From JAEWWD01 sp964440115 (GTDB lineage Bacteria > Bacillota > Clostridia > Christensenellales > CAG-138), in contig CAYTPV010000001.1 in the NCBI GenBank assembly GCA_964440115.1, positions 372,001 to 436,000 of the forward strand: 64,000 nt of DNA. Reading direction: 5' to 3'. Under the pieces are notes generated by a model that was not told where the DNA came from, did no database searches, and saw only the letters and a list, made by a program, of their open reading frames with translations. Below are positions 43,364 through 52,542 of this stretch, in pieces (the stretch's first letter is position 1; each line of letters opens with the position of its first letter). Both the position numbers and the translations under genes were made by a program.

Positions 43364-43651
43364 GTGAACGCATACGAAGCGCTCTACATCATCACGCCGG
43401 AACTTGAGGATGAAGCCATCAAAGCTTGTATCCAGAAGTATTCCGACATCACAGCGGCCAATGGCGGCGAAGTGGTAAAGATCGACGAGTGGGGCAAAAC
43501 CCGTCTGGCTTATCCGATCGACTACAAAACCGAAGGCTATTATGTGCTGGTGACGTTCCAAAGCGCGCCGGAGTTCCCCAAAGAACTCGAGCGTAACTTT
43601 AAGAACGACGAAAGCATACTGCGCTATCTGGTAACCCGCAAGGAAGCGTAA
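43364..43651 (+). CDS. rpsF: 30S ribosomal protein S6
   Basis: 95 aa from a GTG at 43364, seven bases after AAGGAGGTG. Starts NAYEALYIITPELEDEAI and keeps VVKIDEWGKTRLAYPIDYKTEGYYVLVTF and the LRYLVTR end. First gene of rpsF-ssb-rpsR. Binds S15 and S18 in the 30S platform. Confidence 0.97.
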   Translation: MNAYEALYIITPELEDEAIKACIQKYSDITAANGGEVVKIDEWGKTRLAYPIDYKTEGYYVLVTFQSAPEFPKELERNFKNDESILRYLVTRKEA

Positions 43652-43730
43652 CAATGCGGGTTTGTTCCTGCATGCGCATATTGCGAAGAATTGTCTGGCA
43701 GGAGAAGTCTGTGGAAAGGACGGCTGAAGA

Positions 43731-44177
43731 ATGAACAAGATATTTATCATCGGCAACCTGACGCACGACCCGGAACTCCGCACCACAACAGGCGGCGTTT
43801 CCGTATGTACCTTCTCTGTAGCCGTAACGCGCCGCTTTGCCCAAGCCGGTGCAGAACGGCAGACAGATTATTTTCGCGTAAATGCCTGGCGGCAGCTCGG
43901 AGAGACCTGCCAGAAGTTCCTGGCCAAGGGCCGCAAAGTAGCCGTAATGGGCGAATTGCAGGCCCGCACCTATGAAAAGGATGGCGCCACCCGCATATCG
44001 CTGGATATTTCAGCAGATGAGGTGGAATTCCTTACCCCGCGCCAACAGGAAGGCGGCGCTCCCGCATTTGGCGGCGGTGCTCCCGCTCCGTACAGCGGCG
44101 GCGGACAAAAGGCGAATTCGGCCATGCAGGATCTTTCGGGCTTTGAAAACATCAGAGAGGACGAGCTTCCTTTCTGA
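43731..44177 (+). CDS. ssb: Single-stranded DNA-binding protein
   Basis: 148 aa. OB-fold (NKIFIIGNLTHDPELRTTTGGVSV, YFRVNAWRQLGETCQKFLAKG, YEKDGATRISLDISADEVEFL), a Gly/Ala/Pro-rich flexible tail, and the acidic tip EDELPF that recruits repair proteins. AAAGGA precedes the start. Central gene of the rpsF operon. Confidence 0.97.
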   Translation: MNKIFIIGNLTHDPELRTTTGGVSVCTFSVAVTRRFAQAGAERQTDYFRVNAWRQLGETCQKFLAKGRKVAVMGELQARTYEKDGATRISLDISADEVEFLTPRQQEGGAPAFGGGAPAPYSGGGQKANSAMQDLSGFENIREDELPF

Positions 44178-44207
44178 CCCCACTGACAAGAATTAGGAGG
44201 AATTTCC

Positions 44208-44453
44208 ATGGAAGAACGCAAAGCGCGCCCCCGCGGCGGACGCAAGGGCAGGCGTAAGGTCTGTCAGTTCTGCGTGGATAAGATGGAGCATATCGATTAC
44301 AAGGATACCGCACGCCTGCGCAAGTGCATTACTGAGCGCGGCAAGATCATGCCGCGCCGTATGTCCGGCGTGTGCGCGAAGCACCAGCGTGAGCTGGCCA
44401 TCGCGATCAAGCGGGCCCGTATCGTTGCCCTTCTTCCCTACGTTTCGGACTGA
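44208..44453 (+). CDS. rpsR: 30S ribosomal protein S18
   Basis: 81 aa. Basic N terminus (EERKARPRGGRKGRRK), then CQFC and, later, GVCAKHQRELA, giving a zinc-binding C+ type S18. TARLRKCITERGKIMPRRMSG is the conserved core. AGGAGG precedes the start. Last gene of the operon, followed by a strong terminator. Confidence 0.97.
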   Translation: MEERKARPRGGRKGRRKVCQFCVDKMEHIDYKDTARLRKCITERGKIMPRRMSGVCAKHQRELAIAIKRARIVALLPYVSD

Positions 44454-44482
44454 ACCACGCAACTCTTTGGACGATTAGCAAT

Positions 44483-44509
44483 CAAAAAACGGCTTAACGC
44501 CGTTTTTTT
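44483..44509 (+). terminator. Terminator of the rpsF operon
   Basis: AAAAAACGGC-TTAAC-type hairpin (AAAAAACGGC / GCCGTTTTTTT), 30 bases after rpsR. Confidence 0.93.
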
Positions 44510-44540
44510 GTGCTTCGAAATAGTTCCAGTGGACATCCGC

Positions 44541-45017
44541 TCAGTAAAGCGACGGATCAAACGGCAATATCATTTCATCGTCCATGGCGACAAACCCGTA
44601 TTTCTCATATAGCGGCCTGCCCATATTCGTAGCTTCAAGCGTAATAAACACGATTCCTCTGCTTCTGGTCTCGTTCACAAGCAAATCCAGTGTTTTCCAC
44701 GCGATGCCTCTTCTTCGGTAATCCGGTTCGGTATACATATTCATGATATACGCTTTTTTGCCGGAAGGATTCATGCAGGTCGGCATAACCTGATAGTAGC
44801 TCGCACCACCGCATCCTGCAAACACATCGCCGTCAAAAACGAGATAGGCGGCATGCGCAGTCTCCAGACTGTTGAGATAATACACGCGGGATTGCGCTTC
44901 CACCATCCCTAAGTCCGCAGTATCCGGCAATTGGTTTGCGCACCTGAGCACTTTTATTCTTGTCCGTACCAGAAGTTCCAGATCGTCTAGGGTAGCCTTT
45001 CTATATGTCAGCTCCAT
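44541..45017 (-). CDS. GNAT-family N-acetyltransferase
   Basis: 158 aa. GNAT fold: MELTYRKATLDDLELLVRTR at the start, KKAYIMNMYTEPDYRRRGIAWKTLDLLV as motif A (acetyl-CoA loop R-R-R-G-I-A), and GIVFITLEATNMGRPLYEKYGF as motif B. The ATG follows GGAGGGG. The acceptor substrate cannot be told. It stands alone, convergent with rpsR. Confidence 0.92.
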   Translation of the reverse strand: MELTYRKATLDDLELLVRTRIKVLRCANQLPDTADLGMVEAQSRVYYLNSLETAHAAYLVFDGDVFAGCGGASYYQVMPTCMNPSGKKAYIMNMYTEPDYRRRGIAWKTLDLLVNETRSRGIVFITLEATNMGRPLYEKYGFVAMDDEMILPFDPSLY

Positions 45018-45144
45018 ATATAAACCCCTCCGCTATGGTGTATTCTAAACACAAACGGATCATATGCGACAAGCCTGAAATATGTTTATACCTAATTTTA
45101 CTATACAATCGATCTCGCCTGAATGTCCAATACATCTGTAATTC

Positions 45145-45326
45145 AACAGGCTGAATTTTGGAAGTGTCTCATTTGGCCAAAAATTTCGCCCGCATGCTGT
45201 GGCGGCAGCAAGCGGGCATTAAGGGAGGTAAGGAAAACGGGCAAGGATTTTTCATCCCCGTCCTGTTCTGACTATGTTTTTGTATAAGTATACAAATTCA
45301 CGCATGCATTGTACATGCGTTTTTTA
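45145..45326 (+). ncRNA. Candidate small RNA ending in a plus-strand terminator
   Basis: No open reading frame of note occurs on the plus strand here, yet 45300-45326 is a good terminator (ACGCATG / CATGCGT then six T). Upstream are two more hairpins: GCCCGC-A-TGCTG / CAGCA-A-GCGGGC and ACGGG-CAAGGA / TCC-CCCGT, separated by an AAGGGAGGTAAGG stretch. A palindrome TTGTATA-AG-TATACAA lies at 45280-45295. I found only a weak promoter (TATACA near 45107). The 345-base gap otherwise holds nothing I can name. Confidence 0.3.
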
Positions 45327-45362
45327 AGGCATTGGGCATTCTTTCCCTATTTTATGCATGTT

Positions 45363-45983
45363 TTATGTTGGGGAAGGGTGTGAATCCGAAGGCGTGGCGC
45401 CCGAAATCCGCTTTATTCTTACATAGGGGGCGAGCAGAAGGCCCGCAATTACGGCGCCTGCAACCTGCGCGTCGAAGGCGTTAGCACCGCCGATTTGCAA
45501 TATGGCGTATCCGAACGCATATAGGTCAATCCCGGCCTGCCACACGCACAACAGCAGCGGCGCGAGCGTAAGTCCGAATATCGCCGCGGCCGGATACTTT
45601 CTGAGCGGAAGCAGGAACACAAACCCGATAAGCGCCAGGAACAGCCCCGGCTCCGGGAGCGAAACCATGCCGGTCGCCTGCATGCGGGCAAGTGCTAACA
45701 TAGCAACAGATGCGGGCACCGCACAGGCTGCCGCCTGCATAAACCGCAAACCTCCGCAAACCTTGCCGGCAGCAACACCCGCAGCAATGCAAAGCAGCAG
45801 CGCGCCCGGATTGAAAGCAAATTCAGGCGCCAGCTGCACCATAAATGCGTTTGCGCTCAACAGCAGCAGCGAGAGCGCCGCCCAGGAAGAAACGCGTAAG
45901 GACATCGCCGAAAGCGAACGCTCTGCCGCGCGGGTTACACAAAGTATAAATAGACACCAAAGCAGTACGACTCCAAGCCGCAA
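45363..45983 (-). CDS. Hypothetical membrane protein
   Basis: 206 aa from a TTG at 45983, which sits 9 bases after GAGGAG; a longer in-frame version from 46103 has no clear ribosome-binding site. Six or seven hydrophobic segments rich in Ala/Leu span nearly the whole chain, ending in a basic-polar tail (RIKRISGATPSDSHPSPT). A regular pattern of short helices with few charges suggests a small integral membrane protein. I do not recognise the family. It is monocistronic, flanked by structured intergenic DNA. Confidence 0.55.
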   Translation of the reverse strand: MRLGVVLLWCLFILCVTRAAERSLSAMSLRVSSWAALSLLLLSANAFMVQLAPEFAFNPGALLLCIAAGVAAGKVCGGLRFMQAAACAVPASVAMLALARMQATGMVSLPEPGLFLALIGFVFLLPLRKYPAAAIFGLTLAPLLLCVWQAGIDLYAFGYAILQIGGANAFDAQVAGAVIAGLLLAPYVRIKRISGATPSDSHPSPT

Positions 45984-46186
45984 TAGAACACACTCCTCAC
46001 AAAAGGCAATGCTCCTATATTGCCCGAAAACGCGTTTGCTACGCTGGCTAAAACACCCCATAGAAGGCAATTTTTTGATGAATTTACAGTCCGTCAGAAT
46101 CATCGCTTCCTCAGCGGCTTTATTTTTAGTAACGTTCAGAAACGAACCGCCGCTGATAGTTCATTGAATTGACGAACCATTTATGG

Positions 46187-46460
46187 CGTGGGGGTTTGCA
46201 AATCCCCCACATTCAATCCGATTTGGACGATTTAGTGTATGGCGCAGCCATACATCATTCCTTGAAGAATACCCGAATGTACCATTCGGGGGCATAAGCG
46301 TCAAATCGGTGGAAAAAATGCCGCCATGAGCGGCATTTTAACCTGCAAGGGTGGCGTTGTGGCAAAGGCCAAACGTATAGCTCCTTAATAAAATCCCGAA
46401 AATGCAAGCATTTTCGGGGGGGAAAACCCATCGACAAAGCCCATAGGACTTTGCCGATGG
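46187..46460. repeat. Modular hairpin repeat cluster, includes family T copy 1
   Basis: A run of hairpins upstream of recD2: GTGGGGGTT / AATCCCCCAC; a large stem CCGATTTG (46218-46225) / CAAATCGG (46302-46309) enclosing GTATGGC / GCCATAC (46237-46253) and CCCGAATG / CATTCGGG (46272-46290); AAAATGCCGC / GCGGCATTTT (46313-46339); CCCGAAAATGC / GCATTTTCGGG (46395-46418); and CATCGACAAAG / CTTTGCCGATG. The CCCGAATG segment has a relative inside the repeat at 62540-62606. Confidence 0.65.
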
Positions 46461-46535
46461 CTGAACCACCGCTGGCAGTTTTTATTCTGTGCATTTATAA
46501 TGAAAATAGCGGCCAAAAGCCGCGCGGAGGTATAC

Positions 46536-48764
46536 ATGGAACTGCTCACCGGCGAAGTCAAACGCATCATATACCGCAATGCGGAAAACGGATATACGGT
46601 ATTGGAACTGACCGACGATACGGGCATGGAAACCGCCGCGGTCGGCACTCTGCCGCTGTGCAGCCCGGGCGAGCGCGTGGAACTCACAGGCAATTTCGTG
46701 GAGCATAAGAGCTATGGCCGCCAGTTCAAGGCTGACTCTTGTTCCATCGTAGCACCCGCAACGTTAAGCGCTCTGCAGAATTATCTCGCAAGCGGACTGA
46801 TTAAGGGTGTGGGCGAGGCGACGGCCAAGAATATCGTAGGGCATTTTGGTTTGGATACGCTTGACATACTGGAAAACGATCCCGAACGTCTGACGGAATT
46901 GCCCGGCATAGGCCGGTCGCGCGCGGCGGGCATCGCGGCCTCATTTTTTGAGCAGCGGGCTATGCGCGATATTATGATGACACTCACGGGATACGGCATC
47001 ACCGTGCGGCAGGCTTTGCAGCTTTATCAATTATTCGGCGCGGGATGTTTGCTGCGCGTTGAGGAAAATCCATACTCCCTCGTTGAGGACGTAGAAGGTA
47101 TTGGCTTTAAAACGGCTGATAAAATCGCACAAAACATGGGCATCGAACGTTCGTCGCGGCGGCGGCTGCGGGCTGGCCTTCACTATATGCTCATTTGGGC
47201 AAGGCAGGAAGGGCACACGTATCTTCCCCGGGAAGCCTTGCTGCAGGGTGCGGCGGAAATGCTCGAATGCGATCCCGATCTTTTGGACGAATCGCTTGAT
47301 TCGCTTATCATCGACGGCTCTTTGCAGTATTCCATGGCAGGTGAGACGGACGCGGTTTATTTGCCCGCGCTGCATCACATGGAAAAGGATTGCGCCCGGC
47401 GGCTCTTGCTGCTGGCCGGCGCGCCGGAGGACGCGGCGACGATGGATCTTGGCCGCGAGCTAAACTCGCTGGAGCGTGAGCTTGGCATAGAGCTTGCGCA
47501 CGAACAGCGTGCCGCAGTCATGAGCGCGCTTTGCGAAGGCGCGATGGTCATCACCGGCGGGCCGGGCACCGGCAAAACGACGATACTGCAGTTCATACTG
47601 CGCATCATGACTCGGCTGGGCCTTGATTACGCGCTGTGCGCGCCGACAGGCCGTGCGGCAAAGCGTATGACGGAGGCCACAGGCTTTGAAGCCGCCACCA
47701 TACACCGCCTGTTGGAATACGGCGGCGAAGGTCAGGCGCGCTTTGCGCGCAATGAGGACAACCCTCTCTTTTATGACATGGTCTTGGTGGACGAAATGAG
47801 TATGGTAGACCTGCCGCTTATGTACGCGCTGCTGCGGGCGCTGCCGCTGGGCACGCGGCTCATTATGGTCGGCGATGCCGATCAGCTGCCTCCCGTAGGC
47901 GCAGGCACCGTGCTGCACGATATTATTGAAAGCGGCGTACTGCCCGTGACAAGACTTACGGAAATTTACCGGCAATCCGACCGCAGCGGCATCGCGCGCA
48001 ACGCGCATCGCATCAACGCGGGCATCCCGCCCGTGCCGGAACCGGATTCGGATTTTACATTTCTAAATTGCCCCGTAACGGAACTGGCCCTTGAAAAGGT
48101 GATCTCCCTGTGCAGCGGCGGCGACCCGTCGCTGTTCACCTGCGATCCTACGTGCGGCGTGCAGGTGCTTTCCCCTACAAAAAAGGGGCCGTTGGGGGTG
48201 AAGAACCTCAACGTGCGGCTGCAGGCGGCTCTTAACCCGAAGGAGCCTCACAAAGCGGAGCGCGAGTTTGGCGAGGTGATATTCCGCGAAGGCGACAAGG
48301 TCATGCAGATCAAAAACGATTACCGACTGGAATGGATGCGCACCGGCAAAAACGGCGTGCCGGAGCTGGGCCTGGGCGTATACAACGGAGACCTTGGCAC
48401 CATTTACCGCATGGATATGGCCGAGCAGACACTGGATGTGCTCTTTGACGATGAGCGCATGGCAAGCTATACCTTCAGCCAGCTCGACGAGCTTGACCTT
48501 GCCTACTGCATTTCCATACATAAAAGCCAGGGCAGCGAGTTCCCCATTGTCATACTGCCGCTGTTTTCCGGTCCGCCTCTGCTGATGACGCGCAACCTGC
48601 TGTATACCGCTGTCACGCGCGCGCGCAGGCAGGTTCTCATCGTCGGCCGCTGGGACAGCGTGCTGCAGATGGTGGAAAACAAGCGTATGCGCAGGCGCTA
48701 CAGCGCCATGGGCGTGCGCATGGCGGAACTCGCGCCGCTGCTGCTGCAGGAGCGCGACATATGA
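46536..48764 (+). CDS. recD2: SF1B DNA helicase RecD2
   Basis: 742 aa from the ATG at 46536 after GGAGG (an upstream ATG at 46500 lacks such a site). N-terminal OB-like and helix-hairpin-helix region (ASGLIKGVGEATAKNIVGHFG, LPGIGRSRAAGIAASF), then helicase motifs: I GGPGTGKTT near residue 342, CAPTGRAAKRMTEATG, II VLVDEMSMVDLP, GDADQLPPVGAG, and a C-terminal SH3-inserted UvrD-like part ending with AYCISIHKSQGSEFPIV. RecD2 unwinds 5'-tailed DNA outside RecBC. It overlaps comF by 4 bases. Confidence 0.96.
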   Translation: MELLTGEVKRIIYRNAENGYTVLELTDDTGMETAAVGTLPLCSPGERVELTGNFVEHKSYGRQFKADSCSIVAPATLSALQNYLASGLIKGVGEATAKNIVGHFGLDTLDILENDPERLTELPGIGRSRAAGIAASFFEQRAMRDIMMTLTGYGITVRQALQLYQLFGAGCLLRVEENPYSLVEDVEGIGFKTADKIAQNMGIERSSRRRLRAGLHYMLIWARQEGHTYLPREALLQGAAEMLECDPDLLDESLDSLIIDGSLQYSMAGETDAVYLPALHHMEKDCARRLLLLAGAPEDAATMDLGRELNSLERELGIELAHEQRAAVMSALCEGAMVITGGPGTGKTTILQFILRIMTRLGLDYALCAPTGRAAKRMTEATGFEAATIHRLLEYGGEGQARFARNEDNPLFYDMVLVDEMSMVDLPLMYALLRALPLGTRLIMVGDADQLPPVGAGTVLHDIIESGVLPVTRLTEIYRQSDRSGIARNAHRINAGIPPVPEPDSDFTFLNCPVTELALEKVISLCSGGDPSLFTCDPTCGVQVLSPTKKGPLGVKNLNVRLQAALNPKEPHKAEREFGEVIFREGDKVMQIKNDYRLEWMRTGKNGVPELGLGVYNGDLGTIYRMDMAEQTLDVLFDDERMASYTFSQLDELDLAYCISIHKSQGSEFPIVILPLFSGPPLLMTRNLLYTAVTRARRQVLIVGRWDSVLQMVENKRMRRRYSAMGVRMAELAPLLLQERDI

Positions 48765-49417
48765 AGCCCGTACTAAACCGCCTGCTAAACGCGCTGTATC
48801 CGCGCGACGCGGTCTGTTTTGCCTGCGACCGGGAGGCGCACGTCGATGAGCACGGGCTGTGCGAGGCGTGTGCAAAGCAAATTCACATGGCAGGCGAATT
48901 GCCCTGCCCGCGCGGCATCGCCGGGACATATGCAGCCTTCTGGTACGAAGAGCCGCTGCACGCGGCAGTCTACCGGCTTAAATACGGCGGATCAAAATAT
49001 CTTGCCTGGCACTTTGCGGCCTGCATGTCGCTGCCTGAAAGCTTCCGAGCGGAGGCCATCGTTCCCGTACCCTTATTTCAGGATCGTCAGCGCAGGCGCG
49101 GCTATAACCAAAGCGAGCTGCTTGCCCGCATGCTTGGTGAGCGATACGGATTACCGGTGGAGACAGCATTGCTTGCGCGCACACGCAACACCGCGCCGCA
49201 GGCAGGCTTAAGCGCACAGCTGCGCGAACACAATGTAGACGGCGCATTCAAAGCAGCGCCCGGCTGTAAAGGCCGCGCGCTGTTGTTGGTGGACGATGTC
49301 ATGACGACCGGAAGCACGCTGCGCTCCTGTGCACAAGCTTTGACTGATGCAGGTGCCACGATTGTATATGCCGCATGTGCCTGCGCGGCGCCTGCTGGAC
49401 GCATGGATCCAGCTTAA
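48761..49417 (+). CDS. comF: ComF-family phosphoribosyltransferase-like protein
   Basis: 218 aa. Four-cysteine zinc finger at the N terminus (C19, C22, C34, C37), then YRLKYGGSKYLAWHFA, VPVPLFQDRQRRRGYNQSELLA, RTRNTAPQAGLSAQLRE, and the PRPP-type loop LLLVDDVMTTGSTLRSC. ComF proteins take part in DNA uptake by competent cells, probably with a helicase; coupling with recD2 fits a single-stranded DNA role. It overlaps the converging spoIIID by 4 bases. Confidence 0.93.
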   Translation: MKPVLNRLLNALYPRDAVCFACDREAHVDEHGLCEACAKQIHMAGELPCPRGIAGTYAAFWYEEPLHAAVYRLKYGGSKYLAWHFAACMSLPESFRAEAIVPVPLFQDRQRRRGYNQSELLARMLGERYGLPVETALLARTRNTAPQAGLSAQLREHNVDGAFKAAPGCKGRALLLVDDVMTTGSTLRSCAQALTDAGATIVYAACACAAPAGRMDPA

Positions 49418-49719
49418 TGCACGGCTTCCCCTTGCTCCCTGTATTTGCGGCAGGTCGCCTGCCCTCCCCTTATATGCCTTTCCGCTTTATTGATATCGAG
49501 CACCTGCCGCACCTCGCGCGCAAGCGTGGGGTTGATAGCGCACAGACGCTCGGATACATCTTTATGTACCGTAGATTTGCTCACCCGAAATACTTTTGCA
49601 GCATCGCGCACGGTAGCCCCATTCTCCACGATATATCCGGCTACCTGCAGCACCCGTTCTTCTATATATGCGTCGGACGCTCTTCCCCATGTCCGCTCTG
49701 TACCCTGTTTCCCACGCAT
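49414..49719 (-). CDS. spoIIID: Sporulation transcriptional regulator SpoIIID
   Basis: 101 aa from the ATG at 49719, which follows GGGGGTAGGG; an ATG at 49740 is in frame but less well placed. The core YIEERVLQVAGYIVENGATVRDAAKVFRVSKSTVHKDVSERL is the helix-turn-helix region and INPTLAREVRQVLDINKAERHIRGGQAT the basic tail, both close to SpoIIID of Bacillus. It governs mother-cell genes with sigma-E and is the main evidence that this organism makes endospores. The N terminus is about 15 residues longer than in Bacillus. Confidence 0.95.
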   Translation of the reverse strand: MRGKQGTERTWGRASDAYIEERVLQVAGYIVENGATVRDAAKVFRVSKSTVHKDVSERLCAINPTLAREVRQVLDINKAERHIRGGQATCRKYREQGEAVH

Positions 49720-49832
49720 GCACCCTACCCCCTCGAACAAGCTAGTTAAACTTATGAGAGGCCATGCTCTTATATGCTATCACCGGCAAGAATAGCATGT
49801 GAGTTTGCAAAAAGGCAGCGGACCATATGCCT

Positions 49833-50279
49833 TTAACGGATTACGCCGCAGGCGATCTTCGCCCCCGCGTTGCCGGAAGGCTGGGTGGTGAAATCATCAA
49901 GCCCCGCGTGGATGATGATGGTGTGTCCGATCACTTCATCGATATCAAACCGGTTGGTAACCACCGCACCCCAGGCATACCCTTCGTTGCCGAACAGAGG
50001 AGGCAGATCGCCCGCGTGCTGCGGATGTTCACATTTGTCAGGATTATAATGTCCACCTGTGTTGGCAAAAGGATCCTGCGCATTGCCGGTACAGCTTGAG
50101 CCCTCGTGAATGTGCAGCGCAAATATGCGCGCGTTGCACGCGCCGGGCTTAAAGGGCAGCCCCTGCACTTCTGTAATGACCAGCGTTCCGTTTTCAACGG
50201 GATAGAAAGACGCGGTGCCGCGGATATCCGGATATTGCGCGGAACCGCTGATCACCGCCTGCGCTACTGGCATACTCAT
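49833..50279 (-). CDS. Cu/Zn superoxide dismutase-like protein, no signal peptide
   Basis: 148 aa from the ATG at 50279 (AGGAG about 10 bases before). SodC ligands are kept: H-I-H in FALHIHEGSSC, NTGGHYNP, HPQHAGDLPPLF, and VIGHTIIIHAGLDD. The two cysteines (SSC and IAC) for the intramolecular disulphide are present. The end, GNAGAKIACGVIR, is typical. It lacks a signal peptide or lipobox, so it should be cytosolic or in the spore, unlike most bacterial SodC. A GGHYNP/HAGD layout like this occurs in Clostridia SodC-like proteins, and activity is likely but unproven. Confidence 0.9.
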   Translation of the reverse strand: MSMPVAQAVISGSAQYPDIRGTASFYPVENGTLVITEVQGLPFKPGACNARIFALHIHEGSSCTGNAQDPFANTGGHYNPDKCEHPQHAGDLPPLFGNEGYAWGAVVTNRFDIDEVIGHTIIIHAGLDDFTTQPSGNAGAKIACGVIR

Positions 50280-50379
50280 TTCATATTCGCTCCTTTTCAA
50301 AACAGCTTCCATACAGGATATGCGCTTCAACCGCACTATTTCCGCAGATTCTTTACGATTTCGGATGGGATACGTACCG

Positions 50380-50420
50380 AAAAAAGCAGCCCCGCGTACT
50401 TGTACGCGGGGCTGCTTTCC
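50380..50420 (-). terminator. Terminator of surface-protein gene 1
   Basis: Fifteen-pair perfect stem AGCAGCCCCGCGTAC / GTACGCGGGGCTGCT, loop AA, then TTTTTTC on the minus strand; 18 bases after the stop. Confidence 0.93.
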
Positions 50421-50437
50421 AGTTAAGAGACGTTTCG

Positions 50438-52542
50438 TTACTTCACTCTTTTGCGAGCCTTGGCCGCCAACGAAATGCCGGCAAACACGAGCAGGCTAAG
50501 CAGGCTGTAAGGAGCGTCGCCGGTTCTGGGCAGGCCGAGCGGTATTTCAGGATTGCCTTCCGTACCGGGGCCGAGCGGAACCTGAGGATTGTCATTGTTG
50601 TTGGGACGTGTGACTGTGATTTCCACCGTCATCACCTCACCCTGATAATCAAACCCAACGGACACGGGGGTGGCTTCCGGAACGATGTAATCTCCATAGC
50701 CGTCCCATGTCGGGGTTACGCTGGCAGGTGCGCTGCCAAAGGTAACAGACGCGGGTATCTCTTCGGTATGCACGATGCTGCCGCGATAGAGGTAGTTGAA
50801 CCTCACCATCACGTTTCTGGTCTTAGGCGTTACGTTGATAGTGACGGTATAGGAAGCCGGAGAGTCGAAGTTTACCCACTCGGAGGCTACCGCCGGAACG
50901 TTATAGTGCCCGTCGCCATCCCATACCGGAGGCGCCGCTTCCACGTTTCCCGCACCGTACGTGACGGTCTTGGTCACCTCATTGAAGTGAACTTCGGAGT
51001 TGTACACGTAGCTGAACCTCACCGTCACGTCCTTGGTCTTAGGCGTTACGTTGATAGTGACGGTATAGGAAGCCGGAGAGTCGAAGTTNNNNNNNNNNNN
51101 NNNNNNNNNNNNNNNNNNNNNNNNNNNNNNNNNNNNNNNNNNNNNNNNNNNNNNNNNNNNNNNNNNNNNNNNNNNNNNNNNNNNNNNNCGGAGTTGTACA
51201 CGTAGCTGAACCTCACCGTCACGTCCTTGGTCTTAGGCGTTACAGGTACACTGAAGCAAACCGTGCCGTTCGAGTAGTCCCAGTTGACCTGAATAGAGGA
51301 GGAGGGTAATGTCCCGCTTGCGTCGACGTCGTAGAGACCACCGCCATCCCAGTAAGCCGGGTATACGGTAGTGGCCGGGCCAGCCGGTATAGATACCGGG
51401 CCGGTGGTGATAGTATGCACCGGGGTCGGGTTGCCCGCGATCACGAAATTGGTCACCACGTTAACCGACTTGGCCGGGTTCGCCTTTAATACCCAAGCTT
51501 TGAGGTTGGAGACATCGGACCAGCTATCTCTGTCTTTGGCATCGCCTACATAATAACCGGCGAAATCATTACCCAGGAGCTTAATGATGTCCGAACCTTC
51601 TTTGATATTCGACCTTAGGAAGAACGTATACTCTACAGCTGAGATCGAAGAAAGGTTGATGAGCACGTTGCCATTGACGTCGGTCTCTGAACTGCCGCCA
51701 TGCGCATATACCTCTTTGCCGGAAATAGTGCCGCCACTGATCCCGATAGTGGCACCTTTTTCCACCTTACCCTTACTCTTGCTGCCCGCGTATACAGAGC
51801 CGCCAACCTGGCCACCGCTGATGGTGACATTGGTTTTGCCCTTTTCATCGTCCTTCTTCTCTCCAACGTTGCCGTAGTCGCCGCCGCCGTATACGCTGCC
51901 GTTTACTTGGCCGCCGCTGACAGAGACATTGGTGTTGCCTTTTACATCAGAGTAATGAGCATCACCGGGCTTTGGGGGATCACCAGGCTTTGGGGGGTCA
52001 GGCTTTTTCTCGCCATCGGGCTTTTTTTCCTCATCTCTGCCCTTGCCGCCGCCAAATACGTCGCCGGTTACAGTGCCATCGGTAATTGCAACATTGGTAT
52101 CGCCTGCAATGGTGCCATCGTTGCTGCCGCCGTAGACAGAACCATCCACCGTACCGCCGTTGACTGCAACGTTGGTATTTCCGGTCACGTCACCTTTCTC
52201 GCTGCCGCCGTAGACGTCGCCAGTTGTGCCGCCATTTACGGTTACACTGGTGTTGCCTTGGATATTTCCATCTTTGCTGCCGCCGTAGATAGTGTACCCG
52301 GATACATTGGTATCACCCGACATGGTGCCGCCGGGTCCGTCTATCCGATTGTACGTGACATCACTGTTGTCGTCTGCAGTGACGACCGTTTTATCTCCTG
52401 ATGCTTCAACGGAGACGCTGTTGCCGTTTGCGTATACTTTTGACTCGCCGACATGAATGTCCAATGTCGCAGCGAGCGCAGTGCTGCACAGGAGCAGCCA
52501 TGCAAGCATACCCGCTATGATTGCTGCCGGCCTTTTTCTCAT
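50438..52542 (-). CDS. Large cell-wall-anchored YGG-repeat surface protein (contains assembly gap)
   Basis: Starts with MRKRPAAIIAGM at 52542 after AAAGGAGGG; an upstream in-frame ORF lacks a start signal. Signal peptide to about residue 24. Then about five repeats of about 20-25 residues of the form VNGGTV-GSVYGGS-GNI-GNTNV (probably a right-handed beta-helix), a charged Lys/Pro/Asp insert (DEEKKPDGEKKPDPPKPGDP), a beta-rich region, then 72-residue tandem repeats (VTVRFSYVYNSEVHFNEV, VWDGDGHYNVPA, YTVTINVTPKTKD). It ends in a sortase signal LPRTG plus hydrophobic and basic tail. The 100-N gap lies in the tandem repeats and breaks the frame; both sides belong to one gene. Confidence 0.8.
51089..51188. 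other. Scaffold gap (100 N) inside a tandem repeat
   Basis: Exactly 100 N, the usual arbitrary length. It falls in 216-bp tandem repeats of the surface-protein gene. Sequences on both sides are matching repeat parts offset by 194 coordinates, so the real gap should be 122 bp plus a multiple of 216; a 122-bp gap also restores the reading frame. Confidence 0.9.

Noticed and set aside
50438..51208. A frameshift or two separate genes in surface-protein gene 1
   Set aside because: The frame change coincides exactly with the 100-N gap and disappears if the gap is 122 + 216n bp; both sides carry the same repeat.
50999..51211. Tandem repeats as a CRISPR array
   Set aside because: The repeats are in frame, 216 bp long and encode protein; no short direct repeats with unique spacers are present anywhere in the window.
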